A stretch of DNA of 64,000 nucleotides from DAXETY01 sp051155755 (GCA_051155755.1 DAXETY010000116.1:1-64000), one strand, 5' to 3'. Shown: positions 17,705 to 27,470, counted from the stretch's first letter. Notes: generated from the sequence alone by a model not told the origin. Made by a program: numbers and translations.

Positions 17705-19168
17705 TCACATGCGCAGGTTGGCAAACACGTCCAGCCAGCGACTTAGCTGGGTAAACACCAGAAATCGATCCAGGACCCGCTTCTTGGCATTATACGACCA
17801 TACCTGCCGACCCTTGTCGTTTTCCAGCATGTCATTGAGTCCCTCGGCAATTTGAACCGGGTCTTCCGGATCGTCGATCAATCTGCCGTCTACACCGTTC
17901 CGGATCTGCTGCCGCAGTCCACAGGCACGGCTGCCCAATACCGGTATCAATTTCCACATGGCCTCCGTGGCGGTGAGACCGAAACCCTCCTGCAGAGAGT
18001 TCTGCACCACGATGCTGGAACAACGCTGCAGGGCATTGACCATCAGCTCGTTTTCCTTGCGGGACGACATGGGCAGCAACAGCAGGGCAATGTCTTCCTG
18101 GATGCTTTCGGGCAGCGAGCGGTAAAAATCCTTGAGTTCCGTGAGAACCTTTTCTCCTTCCGGATCATCTTCCACGAATGCCGGATCCGGCCCGGCCAGG
18201 ACCAGTCGGACGAGTTCCAGCCGTCGCTGATGCCGCTCGCTGCTGCTGCCGAATTTCGAGATACGTTCTTTGAGATGACAGAAACCCTGCATGAGGGGCA
18301 GAAACCCTTTCAAGCGATCCCAGCGGGATATCTGACAGACGATGGGACGCGACAGCAGCCCGATGTTGTCGTTTCGGGCCGGAACCGAAAAGCTGCCGTC
18401 CGGCATCAGCTGTTTGGCCAGGTCCTCGAACGGCGGCGTGAGCATCGGATGGTATGCCGGCAGGATGCCAGCGTTGTTCAGAATTCCCACCAGCTTGTGG
18501 ATCGGCAGATCCCGATTCTTATGGGACAGCGGATCGATCCCCGGGTGGATGACCGTGACCCGGTCCGAGCAGTAATGCGGAATGTATTCCGGTGCGGAAA
18601 ACACCGAAAGATCGTAAGAATCGAAATAAGGGCACAGAAACTGCCAGGCCGTTTCGGTCTGATCATTCACTTCGTCCAAGCCGATGTGGCAGCGCCATAC
18701 CAGCTTGACGTCGGCATGCGACTTGAGAAACGGGGCCATCCCCATGGGCTGGGGATCGTGCAGCAACACGATGTCGCCCGGTTTGATCATTTTCGAAAAT
18801 GCCTGGGCATTTTGCTTGCAAACCTTCTCGTAAAGATCCCGGTCCGCTTCGGATAGCTGCGGCTCTCCTTTGCCGTGAATGAGATTGTGGATGCGCTTGG
18901 TCAAGGCAAAAAATTCGGGTTGATCGGTTTCGATCACAGCCCATTCGGCCTTGACGTCAAGCTGGCGCAGCAGGCTGATCATGGTTGGCAGCATTTCGGC
19001 CACACCGCCGCCTCTTGCAGTGGAGTTGACCATCCAGACGCTGCGGTCGCGAAGCTTGGGGGCCAGTATTCGGGCTTCGGAGCGAAAATCCTTAAGCAGA
19101 GAGTGAAGCGACACATAAGACTCGTAGTCTTCAAGCTTGCATCCGATCTTGACATCGACGGATTTCAT
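17705..19168 (-). CDS. TreT-like trehalose synthase (GT4 glycosyltransferase)
   Basis: A 487-residue retaining glycosyltransferase of the GT4/GT-B type. The N-terminal motif VNSTARGGGVAEMLPTMISLL (about 47-67), WRCHIGLDEVND and the C-terminal VVQNSLQEGFGLTATEAMWKLIPVLGSRACGLRQQI match trehalose glycosyltransferring synthase (TreT) and trehalose phosphorylase-related enzymes. TreT makes trehalose from an NDP-glucose and glucose. The C-terminal E-x7-E is intact (EGFGLTATE). A GGGAGGAAG site precedes the ATG. It is monocistronic. Trehalose would serve as osmolyte; which activated sugar it uses cannot be told from sequence. Confidence 0.82.
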   Translation of the reverse strand: MKSVDVKIGCKLEDYESYVSLHSLLKDFRSEARILAPKLRDRSVWMVNSTARGGGVAEMLPTMISLLRQLDVKAEWAVIETDQPEFFALTKRIHNLIHGKGEPQLSEADRDLYEKVCKQNAQAFSKMIKPGDIVLLHDPQPMGMAPFLKSHADVKLVWRCHIGLDEVNDQTETAWQFLCPYFDSYDLSVFSAPEYIPHYCSDRVTVIHPGIDPLSHKNRDLPIHKLVGILNNAGILPAYHPMLTPPFEDLAKQLMPDGSFSVPARNDNIGLLSRPIVCQISRWDRLKGFLPLMQGFCHLKERISKFGSSSERHQRRLELVRLVLAGPDPAFVEDDPEGEKVLTELKDFYRSLPESIQEDIALLLLPMSSRKENELMVNALQRCSSIVVQNSLQEGFGLTATEAMWKLIPVLGSRACGLRQQIRNGVDGRLIDDPEDPVQIAEGLNDMLENDKGRQVWSYNAKKRVLDRFLVFTQLSRWLDVFANLRM

Positions 19169-19436
19169 CGTCTTCCTCCCTTGCCATAATTTTTACGTTG
19201 CCTCTCCGTGGGAGCCCCCACTCCGTTTCGCGGTGACCGAACGGGGAAACAACTCTCCACCGGCTGCGGGCAGCAGAAGTGTCCTGCTCTGCGAAGGGAC
19301 GCGATGCTGACAAGCCGTAAGGCCGGCCGGTTTCCGTCTCCGAAGGAATGACAACTTGCGTTGCGTTCCGTAAGAGCCGGTCCCATGGGATGATATGAAA
19401 ATCATAACGGAAAAAACACAAAGATCAAGGTCGGCT

Positions 19437-20213
19437 TCACTGCGTCGGGAATTCCACCGTCAGCTGCTGGTGTTTCGTAAAAAACTGCCGGTAAGTGAAA
19501 AACGTTGCCGTCAACCCGGTAAACGACGCCGCCCCGATCAACATGTACATGACGATGATCTGCAGCTGCACGGCCTCCAGTGCCGGTGCGCCGGCCAGGA
19601 TCATCCCGGTCATGGCCCCCGGCAGCGAGATCAAGCCCACGGTCTTGGTGTTGTCCACGATGGGGGTCATACCGGTGGCCAGGGCCCGTCGCAACTGGCC
19701 CTGCACGGCCTGGGCCGGCGCGGCGCCCAGTGCCAGCGCCGCTTCGACCTGCAAACGCTGCATTTTCAGATCATCCCGCAATCGTCCCATCACCAGCCCG
19801 CAAACGGTCATGGCGTTGCCCACCACCATCCCGGCAACCGGTATGATATAGCGGGGTTCGAACGGGAACACCTGCAGCGCGATCAACAGACCCAGCGTCA
19901 GCGCCACGCCCACACTGATGGCGGCAGTTGCCACGAAGCGGCTTCTGGGCACACCCCGACCCCGCTTTCCGGCCGTGTGACCGGCAATGGCGACCATTGC
20001 GAAGACCACCAGAAAAATCCAGAAGGGATTGCGGGCGGCAAAGATAAATTTCAAAGCATAGCCGATGGCGATTAACTGAACAAACGCTCGAATCACGGCC
20101 GCCAGCATGTCCGCCTCCAAACCGATGCGGCGGTAGCGGGAAACCGCCGCGGCGGCCGCCACCAGGAGCAGCGCCCCCCCGATACGGTATAACCAGGGCA
20201 AATGATCAAGCAT
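19437..20213 (-). CDS. fetB: FetB-type ABC transporter permease
   Basis: A 258-residue membrane protein of the UPF0014/FetB (YbbM) family with seven or so hydrophobic segments. Characteristic segments are MVVGNAMTVCGLVMGRL and DNTKTVGLISLPGAMTGMILAGAPALEAVQLQI, the family signature. With the adjacent ATPase it forms an exporter linked in E. coli to iron homeostasis and peroxide resistance. The stop codon of the upstream ATPase gene is 74 bp away. Metal specificity is family-based inference. Confidence 0.85.
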   Translation of the reverse strand: MLDHLPWLYRIGGALLLVAAAAAVSRYRRIGLEADMLAAVIRAFVQLIAIGYALKFIFAARNPFWIFLVVFAMVAIAGHTAGKRGRGVPRSRFVATAAISVGVALTLGLLIALQVFPFEPRYIIPVAGMVVGNAMTVCGLVMGRLRDDLKMQRLQVEAALALGAAPAQAVQGQLRRALATGMTPIVDNTKTVGLISLPGAMTGMILAGAPALEAVQLQIIVMYMLIGAASFTGLTATFFTYRQFFTKHQQLTVEFPTQ

Positions 20214-20287
20214 GAATTGTCTCTCTTTGCGTCAATGGACTCGACGGTCGACCGGATCGGATTCGACGACAACGCCTTGCGGCAGTC

Positions 20288-21010
20288 TCACAATCTTCCG
20301 GCTGCGAATTCATCAAAAAGGTGCCGGTGATCGCTGGTCAGCAGGTGTTCGGCGCTGGCGGATTCAACCACCTTGCCGTCGACCATGAGGACGACCCAGT
20401 CGGCGGTACGTTCGAGCTGTTCGAGATCGTGGGATACCCAGACCACCGTCAGCCCCAGTCGATCCCGAAGTTGCAGTACGGTGCGCTCGATCCGTTGCAC
20501 AGCGGCCGGATCGAGGGCGCTGGTGGGTTCATCCAGCAGCAGGATTTCCGGCTCATTGGCCAGGGTCCGCGCCAGGGCCACCCGCTGAGCCTGGCCGCCG
20601 GAAAGCTGATGCACCGGCCGATGAACGAATTCAGCGTCCAATCCGGCCATGTTCAACAGTTCCCCAACGCGGTGGTCCGACAGCAAATGTCCGCGCAAAC
20701 GCGGTCCGTAAGTCACGTTGTCCAATACGGTGCCTTCGAACAGGGCGGCTCCCTGAAAGAGAATTCCGACGCGGCGGCGCAGCTGCAGCACATCCAGAAC
20801 GGTTATGTCTTCGCCGTCCAGAAACACACTGCCTGGGGGCGGCTCCCATAATCGATTCAAACACCGCAGCAGAGAAGATTTGCCGCTGCCGCTGGGACCG
20901 ATCAGCGACGTCACTTTTCCGGCGGGAACTTCCAGTGAAATCCCATGCAGAATCGCGGCCCCGTTGGGAAGGGCCAGATGCAGGTTCTGAATGGTAATCT
21001 TGGCGGCCAA
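20288..21010 (-). CDS. fetA: FetA-type ABC transporter ATP-binding protein
   Basis: A 240-residue ABC ATPase. Walker A GPSGSGKSS (about 39-47), Q-loop FQGAALFEGTV, signature LSGGQAQRVALARTL and Walker B ILLLDEPTSALDP are intact. The pairing with FetB and the short Q-loop segment after LRRRVGILFQ support the FetA assignment. The start is a TTG at 21010 with AGAAG about 5 bases upstream; there is no in-frame ATG nearer. Together with FetB it is likely a metal exporter. Confidence 0.82.
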   Translation of the reverse strand: MAAKITIQNLHLALPNGAAILHGISLEVPAGKVTSLIGPSGSGKSSLLRCLNRLWEPPPGSVFLDGEDITVLDVLQLRRRVGILFQGAALFEGTVLDNVTYGPRLRGHLLSDHRVGELLNMAGLDAEFVHRPVHQLSGGQAQRVALARTLANEPEILLLDEPTSALDPAAVQRIERTVLQLRDRLGLTVVWVSHDLEQLERTADWVVLMVDGKVVESASAEHLLTSDHRHLFDEFAAGRL

Positions 21011-21082
21011 ACGGTTCTTCTCGGCTTGGAATGGATTCGTTTCGTAGAAGGTATATCAGCATAGCCGTTTGGTTCGGAATAT

Positions 21083-21379
21083 TCAAGGCAGGGGGACCGC
21101 CGGAGCCTTATCGATGGCGTCGAGGTAATCTTCCAGCGATGTATAGCGTTTGCTTCGAATCTCGTCGCCGGTCTGCAAATCGTGGATCCCCACCCGGACC
21201 GGCTCATGCAGGCTCTGCGGCAAACCGATTTCCGCATCATTTTTCACGGCCAACAGGGCCTCTCTGCCTTCGTAGGTGATCGACCGGCTGTACCACCGGG
21301 CGCCGCCCCGGTTCTCGGAGGGTGAAAAACCGTGTTCCCGCATCGGAAGGTGCGGACTTGTTTGGTTTTCAGCGCTCAT
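21083..21379 (-). CDS. Hypothetical protein, 98 residues
   Basis: A soluble, charged small protein beginning at an ATG with an AGGG site. The central part RWYSRSITYEGREALLAVKNDAEIGLP and the C-terminal SLEDYLDAIDKAP look like structured protein rather than random frame. No known family was recognised. It is upstream of fetA on the same strand (72 bp gap) and could be in the same transcript, but a shared role is not evident. Confidence 0.55.
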   Translation of the reverse strand: MSAENQTSPHLPMREHGFSPSENRGGARWYSRSITYEGREALLAVKNDAEIGLPQSLHEPVRVGIHDLQTGDEIRSKRYTSLEDYLDAIDKAPAVPLP

Positions 21380-21425
21380 GATTTACCCTAGCCCATTTTG
21401 CAAGGCGACGCAAGTTCGGGGTTGT

Positions 21426-21454
21426 TTGACTTTTCCAAGGCTGTGGGCTAATCT
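21426..21454 (+). promoter_or_regulatory. Sigma-70 promoter of the cold shock gene, with a long 5' leader
   Basis: TTGACT (21426-21431), a 17-base spacer and TAATCT (21449-21454) make a near-consensus promoter. The cold shock protein ATG is at 21752, so the leader would be about 290 bases, as in cspA-type mRNAs whose long leaders refold with temperature. No gene is evident in the leader. Confidence 0.6.
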
Positions 21455-21751
21455 GTCGGCAAAATTACCAGCCCCGTTCCAGGATATCTTCCCGCACCCG
21501 CCCGAACAGGGTTTCGGACAACGCCCAATCGAGGATCGAGATCCGCTTCGAGGGTCGTTGCCGCATCCAAATAGATGCGGGGATGGATCGGCGTAAAATG
21601 AAAAATATGCCGCCATTGAGCGCGCATTGGGAATCGTTTTGGGTTTTTGAACCGCTCAGCCGCAACCCCGTTGAAGCTTCGGAAACCTCCCAAGATGACC
21701 TCCTGAAATCCGCTCACCGATCGCAAGGCGAAAGAAAGGAAGGCAAGAGGT

Positions 21752-21958
21752 ATGACCACCGGGAAAATCAAATGGTACGACGAAAAAAAGGGGTACGGTT
21801 TCATCGAAGTCGATAACGGAGACGAGCTGTTTTTTCATAAATCCGGCATCGAATCGCAGGGGTATTTTGGTGTGCGCAAATCCGATCCGGTTTCCTTTGA
21901 AGTCCGCACGACGGCGCGCGGGCCCCAGGCGATCCGGGTGCGCATTCTGACGGCCTGA
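21752..21958 (+). CDS. Cold shock domain protein
   Basis: A 68-residue CspA-family OB-fold protein. KIKWYDEKKGYGFIEV carries the RNP-1 motif (GYGFIEV) and ELFFHKSGI the RNP-2 position (LFFH). It should act as an RNA chaperone. The ATG has a good purine-rich site (AAGGCAAGAGG). The adjacent acyltransferase gene starts 39 bp downstream and may share the transcript. Whether it is induced by cold cannot be told. Confidence 0.92.
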   Translation: MTTGKIKWYDEKKGYGFIEVDNGDELFFHKSGIESQGYFGVRKSDPVSFEVRTTARGPQAIRVRILTA

Positions 21959-21997
21959 TGCCGGGGCTGAAACCCGCAGACGGAGCACGGAACCGCC

Positions 21998-22783
21998 ATG
22001 AAATCTCGCCTCGCTTCTGAAATTCCGACCTTTCGGATGCCGGTTTCCGAGAATCGCGATGGACGGATCGACCCGGTCTACGCCGTGCTTCTGGCAACCA
22101 AGAACCTCGCACGCATTTTTTATCGCTTTGAAGTATCCTGGATCGGCGCGACACCCGGCGACCCCTGGTGCGGGGTTCGATTGGTGTTGTTTTTGAACCA
22201 CACCAGCCTTTACGAACCGCTGTTTGCCGGCTGGGTCCCCAACCGGTTTCTCAAGGATCTGGCCACTCGCGGCGTGCTGCCCGTCGCCGAAAAAACGCTC
22301 CGCCGACCCCTGGTGGGGAAATTTTTCGATCGGGTTGCCGCCCAAGTGGTTCCGGTTTCTCGCGAACGCGATCACAGCTGGCAGCATTTTCTGGCAAGCA
22401 TCGATGCCAATTCGATGGCGGTGATCGCCCCGGAAGGCCGCATGAAGCGCCGCAACGGCAGGGACCTGTCCGGTAACCCGATGACCGTGCGCGGCGGTGT
22501 GGCGGATCTGCTGCTGCGGATCGGCGACGGTCGCATGCTGATCGCATACAGCGGCGGACTCCATCACGTCCAGGCTCCCGGTCAACGACTGCCGCGATTG
22601 TTCAAAACGCTGCAAATGAAGGTCGAAAGCCTCGATATCGCCGCCTATAATCGGCGCATTTCGGCCCAAGACGGCGATTTCAAGGGCAACGTCATCCGCG
22701 ATCTCCAGATGCGCCGCGGGTTGTATTGCCCGGAGCATTTGCCGCCCGGGCGGCGCTTGCCGGCCGCATCCTTACCGGGGTGA
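21998..22783 (+). CDS. PlsC-like acyltransferase
   Basis: A 261-residue membrane-associated acyltransferase. Motif I is NHTSLYEPLF (about 67-76), an HX4E variant of the usual HX4D. The second block KDLATRGVLPVAEKTLRRPLVGKF and motif III APEGRMKRRNG (about 145-155) fit lysophosphatidic acid acyltransferases. It probably acylates a glycerolipid at the inner membrane. It is downstream of the cold shock gene and its last 12 bases overlap the convergent FAD/Fe-S oxidase. The exact acceptor is unknown. Confidence 0.75.
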   Translation: MKSRLASEIPTFRMPVSENRDGRIDPVYAVLLATKNLARIFYRFEVSWIGATPGDPWCGVRLVLFLNHTSLYEPLFAGWVPNRFLKDLATRGVLPVAEKTLRRPLVGKFFDRVAAQVVPVSRERDHSWQHFLASIDANSMAVIAPEGRMKRRNGRDLSGNPMTVRGGVADLLLRIGDGRMLIAYSGGLHHVQAPGQRLPRLFKTLQMKVESLDIAAYNRRISAQDGDFKGNVIRDLQMRRGLYCPEHLPPGRRLPAASLPG

Positions 22784-25594
22784 TTTCGGCCGCGTGCAGC
22801 GATCCACAAGGTATAAAATCGATTTGTAGTCCACTCCGCTGTGACTGGAAAGACCGATCTCACAAGTCCGGCTGGTGGAAAATCCCTCCCGCACGGCCGC
22901 CGGCAGCTGCGGCTTGAGACGGCGCAGACCGAAGTCGTTTAATTCCGGAACGGTAAAGCCGCGGTCGCCGGCGAAACCGCAGCAGACAATGTCCGGAGCC
23001 ACCACCTCCTCGGCACACATGGCTGCCAGTCGATGCAGATCGCTTTCCAGGCCCATGATTTTGGCGCTGCAGACCGTGTGGATGGCAACCGGTCCGGGAA
23101 TTTTTTCGAACTCCAGGCGATCGACCAGATACGCCAGGGTGAAACGGATCGGTTCGAACAGCTGCAGGCGCTTATCCAGGGTTTCCCGCATGTGATGCAG
23201 ACACGGGCTCATGTCGCACAGAATCGGGATGCGACCGCCGTCGGAAACCTGCAGCAAGGCCGCTTCCAGCTCGGCGGCCTTGTCCCGGGCGGCTGCCTTC
23301 ATCCCCTTGCTGGCGAAGGGCATGCCGCAGCAAAGCGATGCCATGCGCGGCGGGTAGCAGATGCCGTACCCGGCTTTGTGCAGCAGCAGGGCCGTCCGCC
23401 GGGGCAATGCATCGTTCTCGCTGCCCCGGGCCGGCCCCATGGTCCGGTTGATACAGGATGGGAAATACACCACCTGGTCTGCTCGTCCCAGGCAGCCGGT
23501 GGTCAGCGTGGCTCGGGCAGCCGACCGCGGCATGGCCGGCGTCCATTGCGGAAGACGGCCGCCCGACCACTGGCGCAGTTTACCGGTGGCGGCGGCCATG
23601 GCGTGTGAACCGATCCGTCCGTGAACCCGGTCGAGCAGCCCGAGGCCGATACGGCCGACGGCCGTGACCTTGTCCATGTGCTCGGCCACCGATTTGCCGA
23701 TCCGGCGGGCAAGCGGTTGCAGCCGATCGGCGCGCAGGTCCTTGATCAAGCGGCCGGTGTCGATGTCCACCGGACAGGTCAGAGCGCACAGCCCGTCGGC
23801 GGCACAGGTCCGGTCGCCATAATATTCAAATCGGCGCCGCAGGGCCGCCAGCCGTTGCGGATCCTCGCCGGAAGCCGCCAGCCGGGTCATTTCCCGAAAA
23901 ACCACGATGCGCTGGCGTGCCGACAGCGTAAAGTCGTGCGACATGCAGCTGCGCTCACAAAATCCGCACTCGATGCAAGCATCCACGGTGTCATGCGCGG
24001 GCGGCATGGCCTTGAAATGCCTGACATGCGCTTCCGGATCGTCGTTGATAATCACGCCCGGATTGAGCAGGCCCTCGGGATCGAAAATCGACTTGATCTC
24101 CTGCATGACCTCGTAGAGCCGGTCGCCCCATTCCCGTCGGACGAACGGCGCCATGTTTCGCCCCGTGCCGTGCTCGGCTTTCAAGGAACCGTCGTATTTG
24201 TCCACCACCAGGCCGACCACCGCTTCCATGAAGGATTTGTATTTTTCGATTTCGGTGGCGTCGGCGAAATCCGGCGTCAGCACGAAGTGAACGTTGCCGT
24301 CGAAGACATGGCCCCAGATGATGGTGTCTTCGTATCGGTAGCGTCGAAAAAGGTGCTGGAGATCAAGCAGGCAGTCACGCAAGTGCTCGATGGGCACCGC
24401 GATGTCTTCGATGATCACCGTGGTGCCTTTTTTGCGTCCGATACAGGCCGAGGGAAACAGCCCCTTGCGGATATTCCAGAGGGCCTCGGCCCGGGCGGGA
24501 TCGGTTGAAAATTCGTACTCCCGGGCCAGGGGGAAATCCTGAAACCGGGCCTGGATTTCCGCCACCTGCTGCTGCAGGGCTTCGGGGGTCTCGGCCGCCG
24601 TTTCCACCAGCAGGGCCGTGACCGAATCGGCCAGATCGACGATGAACGGGGGCATGCCCGGCTTGTCCTGCACGGATCGCAGCGCCGTGCGATCCATGAG
24701 TTCGGCGGCACTGACCGAGCATTCCTTCAGGACCCACACCGCCTCGCAGGCCTGGGCGATGTCGGGAAACAACATCAGCGCCGTGGCTTTGTGGGGCGGT
24801 TCCTCCAGTGTGCGGAAGGTGACTTCCGATAAAAAACCGAGGGTCCCTTCGGAGCCGATCAGCAGATGCTGAATCATGTCGATGGGATTGTCGTAATCGA
24901 TGAGGGCGTTGAGACTGTAACCGGTGGTGTTTTTAATCCCGTACTTGCCCCGGATGCGCGCCACCGATTGGGCATCGTCCCGGAGGCCGGAGGCCAGGGT
25001 TTCGATGCGTTCGCACATATCGGGCCGGTTTTGCACAAACGCCCGGCGGCTTTCGTCGTTGCGGGTGTCCAACACCGTGCCGTCGGCAAAAATGATCCGC
25101 ATCCCCACCACCGTTCCCATGCTGTTTCCGGCAGTCCCGCTGGACATTCCGCAGGCGTTGTTGGAGACGATCCCACCGATTTTGGCCGAATTGATGGAGG
25201 CCGGATCCGGTCCGATTTTCTTCCCGTAGGGCGCCAGAAAGCGATTGGCCTCGGCGCCCAGCACACCCACCCCCAGGGTTACCTCGGAACGGTCGGCGCT
25301 CAGATGACAGTGCCGCCACCCTTCCGAGCCCAGCACCATCAGCACCGAATCGCTCAGCGCTTGACCGGACAGGCTGGTTCCGGCTGCCCGGAAAGTCAGC
25401 GCAATTCCCAGCGCGCGGCATTGCTGCAAAACGGTCAGCACTTCGGCCTCGGATTCCACTTTCACGATCAGTCGGGGGATCAGCCGGTAAAAGCTGGCGT
25501 CGGTGCCGTAAGCCAGGGTGCGCAGCGGATCGGTGATCAGTCGGGCGGAGGGGATCTCGGCGGCGAGTCGGTCGCAGAGGGTATTGTAGGACAT
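22772..25594 (-). CDS. FAD- and Fe-S-binding oxidoreductase (D-lactate dehydrogenase-like)
   Basis: A 940-residue three-part flavoprotein. Residues about 35-270 are an FAD-binding (PCMH) domain with FRAAGTSLSGQALSD and IGGIVSNNACGMSSGTAGN; about 270-520 are the FAD-oxidase C-terminal domain. Two 4Fe-4S motifs follow (CIECGFCERSC, CAADGLCALTCPVD). The last 250 residues hold two CCG repeats (CCGMPFASKG, CCGFAGDRGF). This matches the ~930-residue Dld-II/YdiJ type that oxidises D-lactate or another 2-hydroxyacid. The ATG has a GGAGA site. It is monocistronic, so electron acceptor and substrate are inferred from the family. Confidence 0.88.
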   Translation of the reverse strand: MSYNTLCDRLAAEIPSARLITDPLRTLAYGTDASFYRLIPRLIVKVESEAEVLTVLQQCRALGIALTFRAAGTSLSGQALSDSVLMVLGSEGWRHCHLSADRSEVTLGVGVLGAEANRFLAPYGKKIGPDPASINSAKIGGIVSNNACGMSSGTAGNSMGTVVGMRIIFADGTVLDTRNDESRRAFVQNRPDMCERIETLASGLRDDAQSVARIRGKYGIKNTTGYSLNALIDYDNPIDMIQHLLIGSEGTLGFLSEVTFRTLEEPPHKATALMLFPDIAQACEAVWVLKECSVSAAELMDRTALRSVQDKPGMPPFIVDLADSVTALLVETAAETPEALQQQVAEIQARFQDFPLAREYEFSTDPARAEALWNIRKGLFPSACIGRKKGTTVIIEDIAVPIEHLRDCLLDLQHLFRRYRYEDTIIWGHVFDGNVHFVLTPDFADATEIEKYKSFMEAVVGLVVDKYDGSLKAEHGTGRNMAPFVRREWGDRLYEVMQEIKSIFDPEGLLNPGVIINDDPEAHVRHFKAMPPAHDTVDACIECGFCERSCMSHDFTLSARQRIVVFREMTRLAASGEDPQRLAALRRRFEYYGDRTCAADGLCALTCPVDIDTGRLIKDLRADRLQPLARRIGKSVAEHMDKVTAVGRIGLGLLDRVHGRIGSHAMAAATGKLRQWSGGRLPQWTPAMPRSAARATLTTGCLGRADQVVYFPSCINRTMGPARGSENDALPRRTALLLHKAGYGICYPPRMASLCCGMPFASKGMKAAARDKAAELEAALLQVSDGGRIPILCDMSPCLHHMRETLDKRLQLFEPIRFTLAYLVDRLEFEKIPGPVAIHTVCSAKIMGLESDLHRLAAMCAEEVVAPDIVCCGFAGDRGFTVPELNDFGLRRLKPQLPAAVREGFSTSRTCEIGLSSHSGVDYKSILYLVDRCTRPKSPR

Positions 25595-25919
25595 GGCGGA
25601 TTCTCCAATCGGAATTTCCGGTACCGTGGAAAAAGATTTTCCCCGAAATCGGTGGTTTCAAACTTGCCGGGGATCGGTAACCCTAAGCTCAAATTAGGGT
25701 AATAGAAATCGGATATCCCGAGACGTGCGGTCTGTCAACGACGGTTTCAACCCGTTGAATGGGCGATTCCGAAAAGCGGCAGCGGGGATTCGATCGGGAC
25801 GCGAATCGGATCGCTGCAATTGCCGACGCGGCCGGAAGTCTCAGCGTTGCCGGCACATATAAATCCACAGGCAGTCGCAGGAGGTCGGCGGCCACTGGTT
25901 GGCAAAACGCGCTCGGGTT
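25595..25919. other. Intergenic region with a small hairpin
   Basis: About 325 bases between two minus-strand genes. The only notable element is ACCCTAA-(7)-TTAGGGT at 25680-25700, a 7-bp inverted repeat 86 bases upstream of the oxidase start, with no T-run on either side. It may be an operator of the oxidase gene. Confidence 0.35.
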
Positions 25920-27470
25920 TCAGTCATTTTCGGGAGTCGCTTTGGGCGGGCTGCGCCGGCTTTGCAGGAGCCAGTCGAAAATCGCAGCGGGGTCCCGGTC
26001 GGCGGGCTCCGAAGAAAACATCGGCAGCGGCTGTCGACGGTTTTCGGCCGGCGGCGGCAGCAAGGGTTTTTCCGAACCGGCCGACGGTTGAATGCGGTGC
26101 TTTTCGGAAAACCCTTCCGGCGCAGCGGCCGTATCGACCGGACGATCGTCCGGTGGGGCCGATACCGGCGGCGCTTTCGAGGGTGTTTTTGGATCGGCGG
26201 CTTCGGACGGCGCCACGGAGATCGAGGGGGGCGCTTGATCGGTTGGCGTGCGGGGGGCCTCGGTCGGCGGCCGCTCGGAACGATGCGGAATGATGACCAC
26301 CGCCGGCGGTGAACCGGTGGTCGGCTTCGTTTGGGAGGCGGATTGCAGCGGAGATGACGGAAGCCGGATTTCCGGCAGCGGCAGAAGTTTCGGCGGCAGG
26401 TTTTCCTGCGCATCGGTGGTCTGGGGAAGCCAGGGGGCCGCTGGCGTTGCACGCAGGTTTTTCAGAAAACCGCCGCCTTCCGTGTGACGCGATGGCGCCA
26501 AGGTCCCGAAGAGCAGAATCGCCCCGGGGACCAGCAAAACGAGCAGGAAGATTCCGATCGCCACCGGCCGGCGGCTGGATTTTCGGGGGGGTGGAACCGG
26601 TGCCGGCGCGCCGTGGGGTACCGAAGTGGAAAGATCTTCGGCAACCGAAGTCGCCGGCCCGACCTGCTGGGGAATCCGCACCCGCGGCTCGCAATCCAGT
26701 AGGATCTGCCGGTCGATGATATCGGCGCCGGCCTCGCAGCCAACATACAGGGCCAGGTCGCAAAGGATGTTGATCTGCCGGGGATAGCCCCCGGTGAATT
26801 CAAAGATTTCCTCCAGGGCATCCGGCGCAAAGAGGCGCCGGCGGCATCCCGCCGCCGCCAGCCGGTGGTTGATATAGGCCTCGGTTTCGTTGCCGAGCAG
26901 CGGCTCCAGTAAACAGCGGATCGCGATCCGCTTGCGCACGGCATCGTTTTCGGGGCGATGCAGTTTTTGCAGCAGTTCGTTCTGTCCCACCAGCAGGATG
27001 TTCAAGAGCTTGCGGTTTCGAACTTCCAGATTCGACAACAGCCGCACCTCCTGGAGAATACCGGGGGTCATGATCTGCGCCTCGTCGACAATCAGCAGGG
27101 CCGTGCGACCACCGTCCCTGACCGCTTCAAGAAATCCACCCAGATGGCCGGTAAAATTTTCCTTGGTTCGAATCCGGTCTTGGATGCCGAAACCGTCGGC
27201 GACAAAATGAAAAAATTCTCTGCGGGTCAAGCCCGGATCCGCCAGGCGGGCGACGACCACCCGATCCGCAAGCCGCTCCACCAGCGCACTGATCAAGGTG
27301 GTTTTGCCGGTGCCGACTTCTCCGGTCATCAACAACAGCCCCTTGTTTTCCGCGGTCCCATAGCGCAACGTATCCAAGACCTCCTGTTGACGCGGGCCGG
27401 GCCAGAGAAATCGGGGATCGCTGTTTAGTTGAAATGGTTTTTCGGTGAGTTCGAAATGGGAAAGATACAT
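25920..27470 (-). CDS. ExeA-like AAA+ ATPase with a membrane span and Pro-rich tail
   Basis: A 516-residue protein. Residues 1 to about 270 are an ExeA/GspA-type AAA+ ATPase: FELTEKPFQLNSDPRFLW opening, Walker A GEVGTGKT (about 50-57), Walker B ALLIVDEAQ (about 123-131), sensor region and GGYPRQINILCDLAL. A single membrane segment (about 305-325) follows, then about 190 Pro/Ala/Ser-rich residues in the periplasm. ExeA helps assemble the type II secretin through the peptidoglycan; many homologues serve pili or exopolysaccharide export. No secretion partner is in the window, and no peptidoglycan-binding domain is visible in the tail. The ATG has a GAGGAG site. Confidence 0.85.
   Translation of the reverse strand: MYLSHFELTEKPFQLNSDPRFLWPGPRQQEVLDTLRYGTAENKGLLLMTGEVGTGKTTLISALVERLADRVVVARLADPGLTRREFFHFVADGFGIQDRIRTKENFTGHLGGFLEAVRDGGRTALLIVDEAQIMTPGILQEVRLLSNLEVRNRKLLNILLVGQNELLQKLHRPENDAVRKRIAIRCLLEPLLGNETEAYINHRLAAAGCRRRLFAPDALEEIFEFTGGYPRQINILCDLALYVGCEAGADIIDRQILLDCEPRVRIPQQVGPATSVAEDLSTSVPHGAPAPVPPPRKSSRRPVAIGIFLLVLLVPGAILLFGTLAPSRHTEGGGFLKNLRATPAAPWLPQTTDAQENLPPKLLPLPEIRLPSSPLQSASQTKPTTGSPPAVVIIPHRSERPPTEAPRTPTDQAPPSISVAPSEAADPKTPSKAPPVSAPPDDRPVDTAAAPEGFSEKHRIQPSAGSEKPLLPPPAENRRQPLPMFSSEPADRDPAAIFDWLLQSRRSPPKATPEND

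Noticed and set aside
27165..27185. GGTTCGAATCC resembling a tRNA T-loop
   Set aside because: It lies inside the ExeA-like coding sequence and no acceptor, D or anticodon arm can be folded around it.
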